From Zymoseptoria tritici IPO323 (Eukaryota; Ascomycota; Dothideomycetes; Mycosphaerellales; Mycosphaerellaceae): DNA of 64,000 bases. Below, piece after piece: positions 1 to 10,793 of the stretch. Location: the NCBI RefSeq assembly GCF_000219625.1, contig NC_018215.1, positions 868,001-932,000 of the forward strand, given 5' to 3'. The translations under genes were made by a program, and so were the position numbers. Each line of letters starts with the position of its first letter. Within the stretch, counting starts at the first letter, position 1. The notes beneath the pieces are model-generated. The model was not told where the DNA came from and ran no database searches. It saw nothing but the letters and a program-made list of their open reading frames with translations.

Positions 1-710
1 GAGTTTCAACTTCCTTTTGCTCATCGTTCTTTCTTCTCTCGGACAACCATGCCCATGAGGTCCATCTCATGCTTTCAAAACCACACACTGGCTGCGAGTC
101 GGAGTTTCGCTTTTGTCACCACCGCTGTTCACTATGGACTGTGCCTTCGACCTTCACTCCACACCGCTGAGCACCACCTCATGCATTCAACATCTCACCT
201 TGCCTGCGAGTCAAGCATCCGCTGTCTTCCACCTGCTTCCGAAGGCCGTCCAAACTCCCCGCGAATGGTCTCCAACCCAAGCACACCAAATCATCTCTTG
301 CTCTCGAGACAAACACCGCTCTTCTCCGGCATCGCTTCCGCTCTCCGTTCACAAACCATGCCAATTGGATCCATCTCATACACATGGACTCGTTTCTTGT
401 TTCAGAGTCACATTTCGCGTTTACACCAACCTGCTTCCGCTTTTCTTTCACATACCATGCCAATGAACCACAGGCTGACAGTTCAATAGAGGGTGACGGT
501 GAAGAGGGTGTGGCGGAGGGTGAGGGAGGTGTTCGGGTGGAGGGACACGCGGAGGGAGGAGGTGTTCGTGGTACACCAGCTCAACCGGGTGTACCGCGTG
601 AAGGTGAGCAGTGATTCTGATTATTAAGGGGAACATGGTCACCCGACCAGGACGTTCGAGACCTTCACCGAAACCCGGGATCCAGACCGCGACGATCAGC
701 GAGGACGTCT

Positions 711-844
711 GAGCCATCGGCTGCCGAATACAATCGACACTGAACTCGACATCCCAGCGGCGGAGCGGCGACACACCCATCTCGACCATGGAACGATATT
801 TTGAGCCATCGACTGCCGAATACAATCGACACCGAACTCGACTT
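711..844. repeat. Spaced direct repeat, about 42 bp, 92 bp apart
   Basis: Positions 711-752 and 803-844 both begin GAGCCATCG and share TGCCGAATACAATCGACAC and GAACTCGAC, differing at only a few bases. The spacing of 92 bp suggests a local duplication. No gene crosses the repeat. Confidence 0.8.
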
Positions 845-1035
845 CCGACATGCACACTTGGGGGATTCAGGACCCTTGGAGTTGACTCACATCCACCACT
901 TTCGCTCAGTTCCCCTTGATAATCAGATTCACATTTCCTTTCCCCTTGTTTTTTCCTTTTTGTTTGAGCTTGCTTACTTCACAGGATCGATGCCTGAGGC
1001 ATCAGAGAGGGCTTGGCGTTTGTTTGTTTCTTCAC

Positions 1036-1095
1036 CTAGAGATCTCCTCGAGCTTAGCTCGAGCTTCGCCATCACCACCACGCCGATCGAGTTGG
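1036..1095. repeat. Left arm of an inverted repeat flanking sfr1
   Basis: The reverse complement of this segment contains CGATCGGCGTGGTGGTGATG and GCTCGAGCTAAGCTCGAGGA. Both blocks recur, in the same order and on the opposite strand, at 2404-2514. The arm itself holds the partial palindrome CTCGAGCTTAGCTCGAG. The pair may be a decayed MITE-like element; this is inference. Confidence 0.55.
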
Positions 1096-1208
1096 CCACA
1101 TGCCCACAAGCGGCCTTGAATTTCTGGAAGCACAAGAGAGTGGTATGTGGTCTTCCAGCTTCATCACTCCCAACCAACGCTAACTTCCGATCAGAACACC
1201 ACCTCAGC

Positions 1209-1904
1209 ATGTCCGCCGTCAAGCGCAAGAGAGCAGAGATTGCCACCAACCGACTCAGCAAGCCATTCCGGTCACCCCTCGGCACAGGAAGAAAGACATC
1301 ATCAGCCACCACCACCTCATTGGACGTCACCATTCGCAAGACCAAGAACGACATCGACACACTCAAGCAAGCACATGCACTCTCAACATCATCCACAGAC
1401 GCAGATCTGGAGGTACGTTCCGCAGTGACAGAGACATCTTCGACACCTGCTGATCACCATACTTCACTTTAGGCCCTCATCGACAAATGGCGCCTTGCCT
1501 CACAGGCCATCGCGGAGGAGCTATTCGGGACGGTGAAGGAAAAGGTATGCAGGATGGGAGGAGTGGCAGCATGGAGGGAGGCGGAACGGTCGAAGCGAGA
1601 TAGGATGAAGGACTGGGGTGCGGAGGATGCCGTTCAAGATGACGATGATGCCGACTGCGAATTCGACGAGGAGGGAGAGGAGCTACCGGAGGACGAGCAG
1701 GAGTACAGGAAGGCCATGAAGCGACAGGCAAGGGAAGAAATGCAGGCAGCAGCAGATCCACCAGACGAACCACCACCAGAAGAGGCTGCCGCCGAGGATG
1801 TCATTCAGGAGGAAGATAGTTTTACGATGGGAACGATGCTGCGATCGATGCGGGTGGAGCTGGACTTGATTGGATGGGATGCGGAGGGAGAGAGATGGGT
1901 ATAA
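1209..1904 (+). CDS. sfr1: Swi5-dependent recombination mediator Sfr1 (Mei5)-like
   Basis: Two exons, 1209-1412 and 1473-1904, give 211 aa; the 60-nt intron starts GTACGT and ends TTTAG in phase 0. The N-terminus has a basic stretch followed by NRLSKPFRSPL, which I recognise from fungal Sfr1 proteins. Exon 2 opens with ALIDKWRLASQAIAEELF and continues to RMGGVAAW, the typical C-terminal block of the family. The tail (about residues 110-170) is very acidic and glutamate-rich. In known fungi Sfr1 pairs with Swi5 to stabilise Rad51/Dmc1 filaments in homologous recombination. I chose the ATG at 1209 because it directly precedes the conserved basic N-terminus. The gene sits between the two arms of an inverted repeat. 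Confidence 0.78.
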
Positions 1905-2870
1905 GGCGTTATTGGGAGTTTCAAGGCGTTCGTAGTTGTTCAATTTCAGATTGAAGCAACAACATCTTCTTCCGCCTCAAATGTTCTTCTTGTGACATCT
2001 GAATGTGCGAAGAAATGCTGTTGAACCCTCGCAAACGTCGACTTGGCTTGCACGTCTGGCTCGCCCTCCATGTGAGCCACAGCAACAAAGGCCAGCAGCA
2101 CAGCATGCTTCGATACCTTGGAAAACGGTCTGAGCGCCGAAAAGCCGCCTCGCAAACATCGCAACCAATCGTACCTACGACTTTCGCTTTGTTAGTTCAG
2201 TCGATTCAGAGGCGAAGGTGATACAAATCGCCTTTCAATCGCATATTGCAATGTGAAGATACTTCACTTCGGGTTCGCAGCCAAATGCGATCATCGGAAG
2301 ATGGCCTTGACCAAGCAAATGGACTCCACCCAGGCCAAAGGACAACTCTGACTTTCGCCGGGTCCTTTCATTCGCTGGCAAGGCGGCTCGTGGTGACGTG
2401 AAACGCTCGATCAGCGTGGTGGTGATGATGAAATTAGGAGCTCGAAGCTCTGAACCATGGCATGATGGTGTTGATGAAGTTCGAGCTAAGCTCGAGGAAC
2501 TCTGTAGGCAAAAATGGCGTGGTGGTGTTGACGGCCGCCTGGGTGCGAAGGGACTTCCGACGAGTACCGATGTGGGTATCCATTACCACTCCATTTGCAG
2601 CAGGAGAGGTCGACGGCGAGCTTCAGTCCTTTCGGGAGCAGAGGCGGGCATGACGGACAATCCAGACAGTACTGCGATTGCGGAGGTGCTTCAGACATGG
2701 CCTTCGTCGCGCAAGGCAGGCGCCTGAGCATATATTCTGCAAATAAGGCATCAGCGTCTTGTGTCTGAGACAACGAGCATCGCTCAACATCCTAGAAGGG
2801 GAAAGAGTCGGTGAGTTGCACATAGATGGTGTGTCATTTCGTGAAATTGGTGAGAGGTCAAATACCACAC
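1905..2870. other. Intergenic, between sfr1 and acyl-CoA dehydrogenase 3' ends
   Basis: The two flanking genes converge. The stretch holds the right arm of the inverted repeat (2404-2514). Short open frames are present but none resembles a protein I know. Confidence 0.5.
2404..2514. repeat. Right arm of an inverted repeat flanking sfr1
   Basis: Contains CTCGATCAGCGTGGTGGTGATG (2406-2427) and GTTCGAGCTAAGCTCGAGGA (about 2480-2499), matching the reverse complement of 1036-1095. About 50 extra bases separate the two blocks here, apparently including a partial internal copy (GGAGCTCGAAGCTC). Confidence 0.55.
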
Positions 2871-4261
2871 TCATAGCTTCGCACCACCCTCCTTTTCCAA
2901 TTTTGCAATTGCCCTTTGGTAATTCTTGACCAATTGTCGGATTGCAAGATCCAGCATGACATCCTCCGATCCACCAGGGATTCGAGCGCCCATGACGTCT
3001 CGGTAAATGTGCGCCACAAGCTCGCCCTGGCCGGTCTCCGTGAATCCATTTCCTCTGTAAATCGGAGTCAGCACATTCGTTCCTCCATCACCTTTGACCA
3101 CCACTTGACTTACCCATGCAATAACACGCCACACTGCGCACACTCGTTCAGTACCATACCCGCCTTCGCCTTCACCAATGCCGTCAATCCTCCCAGTCTG
3201 GTATCCGCCTCGGCCTTGGGCAAGTGCTTCATCTGCCATAGGAATTCGTTCACCCAGCTCTGCAAAGTCTCCAGCTCAGCCAGCGCTCTCGCCAACCGAT
3301 TCCTAACCACCGGCTGCTCGATCAGCGCCTTGCCGAACGCCTCGCGCTTCATGACATATGCCATTGTCGTGCTCAGCGCTACTCGAGCCTGGCGTGTGGT
3401 ACCAATTGCAATCAGGAGTCGCTCATGGTTGAAGTTGGTCATGACATAGAACATTCCCTTGCCCTCTTCACCGATCAGATTCTCCACAGGCACCTTCAAG
3501 TCTTCAATGTCGATGAATGTCGTGCCACCAGTCTTGCTACCTGTGACAGTCAAGCGTCGCATCTCCACGCCGGGCGTGTTCTTGAGTGGCACGATGAGCA
3601 GACTCAAGCCTCCAGCGCCCTTGCCGCCTGTTCGCACCGTCATCGTGGTGTAGTCACTCCAGATGCCATTTGTGATCCACTTCTTCGTGCCGTTGACGAT
3701 GTAGTGCTTCCCATCCTTGCTCTTGACCGCAGTCGTCTCCACATTCGCGACATCGCTACCAGCGCTAGGCTCGGTGATCGCAATGCATGTCCTCTTCTTG
3801 CCCGTCAAGAAGTCTGGCAACCACTTCTCTTTCAGCTTCTGCGAACCAAACTTGATGATCGGAGGGATTGCGTATGAGAAGCCTGCATTCAGACCTGAAG
3901 CTGGCCCGCCGAGCCCGGATCGGTTCATCTCGTCGACGTAGATGCCAGTGTGGATGTAGTCCCAGTCTTCGATAGGTGTGCCGAGGATGTGCTTGATTCC
4001 AGCCGCGTGCAGCTCTTTTACCGGTAGTGGTGCAGGAAGGTTGGGTACCAGCATGTTGTCCTTGTTGAACTTGTCGAAGAGGTCCTCTGGCAGTGTGCCT
4101 GCGTTCTCCCACTCCATGCAGTTGGGGAGGAAGTTCTTCTCGAACCATGCTCGGCATGCCTTCTGGAACTTGAGGTGCTTCTCTTCGTAAAATGGAGACG
4201 GAAGGCCGAGGAGGTAGGGAGGGTCCGAGAAGGGGATCTGGGTGAGCGGGTCCTGCGACAT
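2871..4261 (-). CDS. Acyl-CoA dehydrogenase, likely peroxisomal
   Basis: Exons 4261-3114 and 3054-2871 encode 443 aa; the intron (3055-3113) begins GTAAGT, and splicing restores the family motif CAQCGV..GGNGFTETGQG. Residues 159-172 (CIAITEPSAGSDVA) match the acyl-CoA dehydrogenase signature that contacts FAD and substrate. The C-terminal helix region ARIPGGSEDVMLDL is like the long-chain branch of the family. The protein ends in AKL, a type 1 peroxisome targeting tripeptide, so the first step of fatty-acid beta-oxidation in peroxisomes is the likely role. No mitochondrial presequence is apparent. The upstream region is shared with divergent mcr1 and holds a CCGAGG hexamer. Chain-length preference cannot be told from sequence. 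Confidence 0.9.
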
Positions 4262-5740
4262 CTTGAAGTTGTGTATGTTGTGTTGTAGAGGCGGGTATTG
4301 GTTAGAGGAAGTGGGAAGGCGAGGGCAGGAGGAAAGAGAGTATTGAAGCAGATGACTTGACCTTAGTGCTGACGATCTTGTCCTTTGGATCCGAGGGTCT
4401 GCTATACGAACATCGTGTCTTTCGTGGCGATGTGGTGAAGTTCGCGGGAATACGAGTTGTAGAGCCGCGGCAATATCGAGCTATCGATAATCCGGGGTCA
4501 AAGCCGAGCCGGCGACTCAGCAAAGCCATGTCAGCCGCCGATGCCGAAGTTCGGGGACAAGTCACAGTACTTTGACTTTGGCGAGGTACATCAAGTCGCA
4601 GATTGGAGATTGAGAGGCATTTTTTGATAGGTCAGCCACATACCTCGTATAATTGACTGAAGAACGAGACCCGGGGTTTCGGACTCGCATTCTTGTCAAA
4701 GGCTGAACGTGCGCTTCTGATACGCTCGGACTGCTCCGAAGCTAGAATATGTGCTCGGTTTGCGCCATGATGCCGGCCTTCGATCATTTCATAAGACAAG
4801 GTTCGCTTGTCGAGAGATCCTTACCACATGTCGCCCCCACCCAGGCATGCGCAACTCTATGCCGTCTACTTGCCCTCCGCCTCAGCAGGCAATAGCTTGT
4901 GATGCCTGCGACGTGCGCGGTGAAGCCGAAGAGTCAACGCGACCGTCGAAACTTCCCCAGGATGATGGAAGCATGGGCGAAGCTTTGTGACGCTTAAGAA
5001 ATGCCCGCTAGCCAAGAAATGGGAGGAGATAGCAGCCGCGGATAAATGCTGAGGCAGACTGAGCTCCTGTAAATGCACCTTTCCAGCAATGCTTCGATCG
5101 AGGATGACGGCCCAGGCTGGACTGCACTGGGCCAGGTGCGGCTGTTCTTTGCCATGGCGAAGTCGAGACAATGACTGGCGGTCATTGCGTTTTCCAAAGA
5201 TCAGGACGCTGGAGGACGGTGCGATTTTGATCGGCTAGATCAGCCCCTGGACCTTGTGCAGCGTGAGTCCTTGCATCCGACGTTTCTTTCGAGATGCGAT
5301 TCGAGCTTCGTCGGACTGGTCACATCCCATGCATTTCTCTGGTAGGGTCGAGGAATCTTCACTTGCAGAGAATATATCGTTCTCATTCAGCCATGTTCTG
5401 ATATGCGTAAAATGCGCCGTGGTCGGCCCATTTCTGAGACATCGGCGGGCAAGGAAGAAGTGGTCGACACAGCGGGGATGGCGAAGGTCTCCTTTCATGA
5501 GGATGTCATCAGACACCCCTCCCGACCAGCATTAGAGGCGAAAACATCGCAATGAGTGAATTATAGGTAGAATGTAGATGTGCGATAAAGATGTGAGCTG
5601 TGAAGTTCAAGTTGTCTCTTAGCGCGATCGATCGATGTCGTCAGAGCCAGGATGTTCCGCCGCGAGCTGCTTTTTGTTGACCATTGAACTCGTGAGCTTC
5701 ACCTCTCATACTCCTCTCTTCATACACCTTCTCGTCCATC
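4262..5740. other. Divergent promoter region, acyl-CoA dehydrogenase / mcr1
   Basis: About 1.5 kb between two divergent start codons. Apart from a CCGAGG hexamer at 4391-4396, I see no recognisable gene or repeat. Short frames near 4866-5171 and 5235-5535 have no family features. Confidence 0.5.
4391..4396. promoter_or_regulatory. CCGAGG, candidate fatty-acid response element
   Basis: CCGAGG/CCTCGG is the core bound by the FarA/FarB (CTF1) regulators of fatty-acid catabolism in filamentous ascomycetes. It lies about 130 bp upstream of the acyl-CoA dehydrogenase ATG. A six-base site is expected by chance at this frequency, so the support is weak. Confidence 0.2.
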
Positions 5741-6945
5741 ATGTTCTCCTCTAGACTATTCAGACCGGCGCAGCAGCTGTCAAACGTGAGTGACAAGCAA
5801 GCTTGACGAATCTCATGCCTCCACGAATGAAGCTGATTTGTGGCAACAGCACGTTCGTCGATACGCATCCGAAGCACCCAAGAGCGGCGGCGGCAACCCG
5901 ATCCTCTACGCTGTTGGCGGTGTCGCTGCCCTAGGTGCTGGCGCCTTCGCACTCTCAGGACAGAAGAAAGACCCGGTTGCTGTTGCGAAAGAGCTTACGG
6001 AGCCGAAGAGAGAAAATGTGCCGCCTCATATGGGAGGTCCGCCTGACAAGGTTTTCATTGGAGGAGGTCAGTCACATCAAAGAGAAGCAAGTTTTAGAAA
6101 GGACACAAAAGATGCTAATGCATCGCAGACCAGGGCTTCATCTCCTTGACACTGGACTCGACCGAGAAGATCAACCACAACACGAATAAATTCCGCTTCA
6201 AGTTCGAGAACCCGGACGCCGTCAGTGGTCTCACGATTGCGAGCGCTCTCGTTACCAAGCACAAGGCCGAGGGCGATGAGAAGCCAACAATTCGACCATA
6301 CACCCCAACCAGCGATGAAGGTGAGCCTCATAGGAACTTGTTCGAGCGTGGGACTGGCGGACTAACCGATGGGCAGACGAGAAGGGCTACATGGATTTGA
6401 TCGTCAAGAAGTACGAGGGAGGCAAGATGTCAGAGCACCTTCACTCGATGGAGCCCGGTCAAAAGCTGGAGATGAAGGGCCCGATCCCGAAATACCAATG
6501 GCAAGCCAACAAGCACAACCACATCGCCCTCCTCGCAGGAGGCACCGGTATTACGCCCATGTGGCAACTCGCCCGCCAGATCTTCAAGGACCCCAACGAC
6601 AAGACGAAAGTTACGCTTGTGTTCGGCAACATAACAGAAGAGGACATCCTGTTGAAGAAGGAATTCGACGACCTTGAGAAGCAATACCCGGAACGATTCC
6701 GCGCATTCTATGTTCTGGACAAGCCTTCAAAGAACTGGGAGGGCGGCAAAGGCTTCATCTCGAAGGAGCTGTTGCAAAAGACAATCCCACAACCGGATGA
6801 GGAGAACGTCAAGGTGTTTGTCTGCGGTCCTCCTGGTTTGGTCAAGGCTATCTCTGGACCTAAGAAGAGCCCGGCAGACCAAGGCGACCTCGCTGGAACG
6901 TTGAAGGAAATGGGTTACAGCAAGGACCAGGTTTTCAAGTTTTAA
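5741..6945 (+). CDS. mcr1: NADH-cytochrome b5 reductase 2, mitochondrial
   Basis: Four exons, 5741-5785, 5850-6066, 6129-6320 and 6377-6945, close exactly to 340 aa. The N-terminus is basic and Arg-rich with a single hydrophobic segment (about residues 32-49), as in Mcr1 proteins sorted to the outer membrane or intermembrane space. The FAD-binding motif RPYTPTS, the NADH-binding motif [10 protein letters not shown] and the CGPPG motif near the C-terminus are all present. The family transfers electrons from NADH through FAD to cytochrome b5 and supports D-erythroascorbate recycling and sterol synthesis. Length is typical. The first exon codes only the first 15 residues of the presequence. Confidence 0.95.
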
Positions 6946-7406
6946 ACGACTTGATTGTACATGATGATCCACGCATGAACACGACAGCATTGTACAATAC
7001 GATAGAGCTTTACACGATCTACCAGCCGCAAAGCTACTCGCATCCATCTGTATGGTCCACTCCATGTCCTGTGGATCACCCATCATCGGAACGGCGTAAA
7101 GTGGTCGTGGAGCTGTCTCCGCCAAACACCCGAGACATATGGAGCCGATTAGCCGACGCCTCTCTACATGTCGATGGACGTCATGACAAAACATTCCTTC
7201 AGCGTCCCACCCGACTTCGCAACTCGACCAAAGAAGTGCTCCAACGCGAGCATTTTCGTGTATTTTGTGGCTCTTTGAGCGGAGCTGCTCAACCGCAGGT
7301 AAGTTACGCGTGGCGTCTATCTATTACTGTTCCACCACGCGATGGATCTCTTCTCTGCTTCATTCTCGTTCCTCTCTTCTGTCGTTTCCACAGTCAGCTA
7401 TGCGAG
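6946..7406. other. 5' region of MFS gene with probable leader intron
   Basis: A consensus donor CAG|GTAAGT at 7299 and a pyrimidine-rich acceptor ending TTTCCACAG at 7393 define a likely 95-nt intron in the 5' UTR. The frame joined upstream of it meets a TGA before any ATG, which supports the CDS start at 7407. Confidence 0.5.
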
Positions 7407-9427
7407 ATGCAATCATTCCTCCAATACCGCAGATTTCGATCCGCGGTCGAGGCACAGCTGGAGCGGGATCGTGGTAAAGAGTCGGCCTTGGGGAGATCTG
7501 GGACACAAGAAAGTCATTCCCCGGCTTCTTCGAGTGAAAGCAAACAGGACCTGGATGAAGATGTTGAGCGGAAGGGACACACAGAGCGGGACACCGGATT
7601 GACCCCATCGAGATACAAGCCGAATCCAGACACAGCCAATGTCAATGAGAAGGATACACACGACGAGTCCGCCTCACAGCCACGGCAAGAACCAAGAGAG
7701 GAACCCGAGCATGCCGACGAGGAAGAGGAAGATGACGAAGACGATGACTTTGAACTCACACAAGCCGGCCGAACACTCTCCCGCACGACCACTCAGCAAT
7801 CAGGAGGCACCGCACTCGGCCAAGTCCTCTCTGGCATCGAAGTACGCAAACTTTCCACACGGGACGGAGGGGAAGGAAACGTGTTCGTGGTCGGCTACGA
7901 AGGGCCTGATGACCCGAACGATCCGCATAACTGGCCAACGTCAAGGCGAATCATGTACACGGCGATCATAGCGGGCATTGGCGCGGTTGTCGGGTTTGCG
8001 AGTTCGATTACGAGTTCGGCATTGCCGCAGGCGAGTGCAGAATTTGGCGTGAGCAACGTCTTCGAGAGTGCGGCGACGGGATTGTATTTGTGTGGGTTTG
8101 GGCTAGGAGCGTTGTTCGCTGGACCCGTGTCGGAGACGGTGTGGGTTCTTGCCCTTGCTAAAGATGTGTATGGAAGGATAATTGGACTGACCAAGTGGGT
8201 AGTGGTCGAAATCCGGTTTACATCGGAACGATGGTACCGTTCATGATCTTCGTCATGGCGTCCGCTCTTGCGCCGAACATCGGTGCACAATTGGCATTTC
8301 GATTCCTGGCGGGAATGTTCGGCTCGACGCCTTTGACTTGTGCTGGAGGTAGTGTGAGGTAGGGTTGCTCTCGTCGACCGTCACAGACCGTGCTAACAAC
8401 ATTCGATGTCTAGTGACCTCTGGTCTCCCATCGAACGAGTCTTCGCCTTTCCCGTCTTCGCCAACGCCGCCTTCTCCGGGCCGCTTTTGGGACCGATTAT
8501 CGGGGGTTTCATCGCCGAATCCTCCGCTGTCTCATGGAGATTCGTCGAATGGACAACACTCATGTTCTCCGGAGTCATCTTCACCCTCGTCTTCTTCTTC
8601 TCCCCGAAACCTACCCTCAAACGCTTCTGAAATGGAAAGCCGAACACCTACGCACCATTACCGGCGACGAACGCTACTGTGCCGCCGTCGAGATCCGCCA
8701 GGAGTCGCTGGCTGTGCGGCTGAAGAGGGCGCTGTACCGCCCATTCTTGCCCACGGCACGGGAGCCGATCATCATTCTGTTCGCGCTGTACTTGACGGTG
8801 ATCTACATCATCTTCTTTACCTTCCTCAACGGCTATACTTACATCTTCGACGACAACTATAACCTCTCGCATGGGATCGGCGGATTATGCTTCGTCGGCA
8901 TCATCATTGGACTGTTCTCTGCCTCGGCTCTGGTTCCCTTGATCTACAAGTGGGCCAAGCGAGATCTGCCCAAAATCCGCGCTGAAGGCGGCGAGCGTCT
9001 GCCTCCCGAATTTCGTTTGTGGTACTCAATGCTCGGTGGATCCTTCGCACTGCCAATAAGTCTCTTCTGGATGGGCTGGACCGCTCGCCCAGACATTCCC
9101 ATCTGGTCTCCTCTCGCAGCATCCGTCCTTTGCGGCTACGGGATCCTCACGATCTTCATCACAATCTACCAGTACCCCATAGACGCCTACGAAACATTTG
9201 CCGCATCCGCGCTAGTCTCGATCACAGTGATTCGATATGTGGTTTCAGGCGGGTTCGCCGTGATTGGAGTACCTTGGTATGAGAACATCGGGGCGGCGTA
9301 TGTGTTGACGATATTGGGCGCAGTCAGTGCGGTGTTGTCTCCAGTGCCGTTCTTGTTTTGGAGGTATGGGCCGTGGATCAGGAGTAAGAGCAAGTATGCG
9401 ATTGGACCGGATGTGGCGAAGGAGTAG
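7407..9427 (+). CDS. MFS transporter (DHA1 drug:H+ antiporter type), with frame break
   Basis: Exons 7407-8140, 8203-8358 and 8414-9427 would give about 634 aa. The N-terminal tail is long, hydrophilic and highly acidic (a run of E/D around residues 107-118). It is followed by DPNDPHNWP, typical of fungal DHA1 carriers of the Tpo1/Flu1 type, then 12 predicted membrane segments. Loop motifs GPVSETVGRNPVY and LPETYPQTLLKWKA are recognisable. The frame changes at about 8600 in TTCTTCTTCTCCCC: codons before it read frame 8406 and codons after it read frame 8534, as if one base were missing. Without it translation ends at 8630, mid-carrier. This is either a sequencing error or recent inactivation. 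Substrate is unknown. Confidence 0.8.
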
Positions 9428-9923
9428 CATCGAGCGGGAGGCATTTAATTTCTCACTGCAGGCTGTGCATGAGTACATGCCCTTCTCATTGAAGCATGCC
9501 GACCAAGGAAGTCGAATCGCACCTGTACGCTTGACATTCCGTCATGCTAGGAGCTGTACGCTCGACAGACAGGCCTTCTTTCGTATCTCCACCCGAGAAG
9601 TGAGCCTAACATAAGCCCTGCTATATCAGTCAAAAGCCCTTCGCGAGTGGGTGCTTGATGCAGTGTTCTCTCATATGATAACTTATATATGAATGTTGAA
9701 GTGAAGTCGAGAAGTGAAGCCCTTCCATGTCACTCTCACTCACAGTAGCTCCAGAAACGGCCCGACTGCGGTCGGTCTTGCAACTCCACCTCATGCAAGC
9801 AAGCATCCAGACTGACGCCACTACTTCTTCAACAACATCTTGCTGAAAACATTCAACCCTTCAAATCACCTTGCAACCTGAACAATCGCCCACTCATCAC
9901 CTACAACAACAACCACCGCCAAA
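9428..9923. other. Intergenic, MFS 3' side and ABM promoter
   Basis: Holds an A/T-rich TATATAT at about 9684-9690, some 235 bp upstream of the next ATG. A pyrimidine-rich leader (CTTCAACAACATC..., CATTCAACCCTTC) runs up to that ATG. No gene seen. Confidence 0.4.
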
Positions 9924-10413
9924 ATGGTCTACACCCTCGTCGTGCACCTCTACGCCAAAGACGACGCCGAAGCCATCAAGAAGCTATCGGCGAAACTCCA
10001 GGAAGCCAGTCAGGTTTATTCCAAAGACAAAGAGACACTCGGATGGTACACTTTCCCTCATCTTCATCACCTTAAAAGTCAACACGAATGCTAACAAGAA
10101 GCGCGATGCAGGTTCGTCATGCAAGACCACAAAGATCCCCGAGCCTTCACCATCGTCGAGCGCTACGCTCACGAGAGCAGTCAAAAGTACGTTCCTCACC
10201 TCTCACTCTCACGTTCAGCTGAAAAATGCTGACAGCGACATTAGATACCACCTCGAAAACCCCTACTGGCAAACCTTTGACAAATACGTGATCCCGCTGC
10301 TGGACCGCGAGATGGATTTGCGGAGATTGAACGAACTCGACACGAGTGAGGAGGTTAAGGTTGAGACGGATGAGAGTATGTGGGCGAGTGTGAAGAAGCA
10401 TCAGACTTACTAG
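9924..10413 (+). CDS. ABM-domain (dimeric alpha/beta barrel) small protein
   Basis: Three exons, 9924-10045, 10112-10186 and 10245-10413, give 121 aa. The chain starts MVYTLVVHLYAKDD and continues WFVMQDHKDPRAFTIVERY, the pattern of antibiotic-biosynthesis-monooxygenase (ABM) fold proteins, then HLENPYW and a short helical tail. The family includes heme-degrading and quinol-forming enzymes and many of unknown function; no cofactor residues let me choose. The third exon has two usable acceptors, ACAG ending at 10235 and TTAG ending at 10244. They differ by 9 nt and keep the frame; I prefer the second because it gives SSQKYHLENPYW. Confidence 0.82.
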
Positions 10414-10793
10414 CTCGGAAAGTACAGGCGGGAAGGTCGATTGGCTGAGTGACTTTCACGGATTGAGAGACCGGCCACTTTACGAATGGTTGAGCGGAAG
10501 GTCACTGAAGCAAAAGCGATATGGTGCTTAGACATACTTGATTTGTGAGGTGGCGCTTTTGACCGATCGTAGCATAACGAACAGTCATGCTTGAATTTGC
10601 TTCGTTCACGAAACCGTTTCAGCAACCATGTTTTGAACATTCGAGCGCGTCACACGCAGAGCAACGGGCCAGGCGGCATGGCGCCACTTTGCTCCGCTCA
10701 TCAGGCTTACGCCCTTCCGGATTTTACAGTACACACATAGCAAGACTACTTGCATGCTCGTCGCTTTGCGCCCTTGCCCTCCTTCATCGCGCT
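10414..10793. other. Intergenic, convergent 3' ends
   Basis: The ABM gene and the 768-aa gene converge here. No feature seen. Confidence 0.5.

Larger units (their letters stand above)
1..1208. other. Gene-poor left end with degenerate repeats
   Basis: I see no credible coding gene. Two diverged copies of a segment built around ACCATGCC followed by TCCATCTCAT lie at about 48-80 and 357-389. A purine-rich, GGAGG-repeating stretch lies at 489-570. A 42-bp direct repeat (711-752 and 803-844) is listed separately. Several frames are open here only because of the pyrimidine-rich composition. Confidence 0.5.

Noticed and set aside
6951..10413. Secondary-metabolite cluster suggested by MFS, ABM and other enzyme genes
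   Set aside because: There is no backbone synthase. The neighbours are housekeeping genes, and the methyltransferase and regulator lie about 35 kb away.
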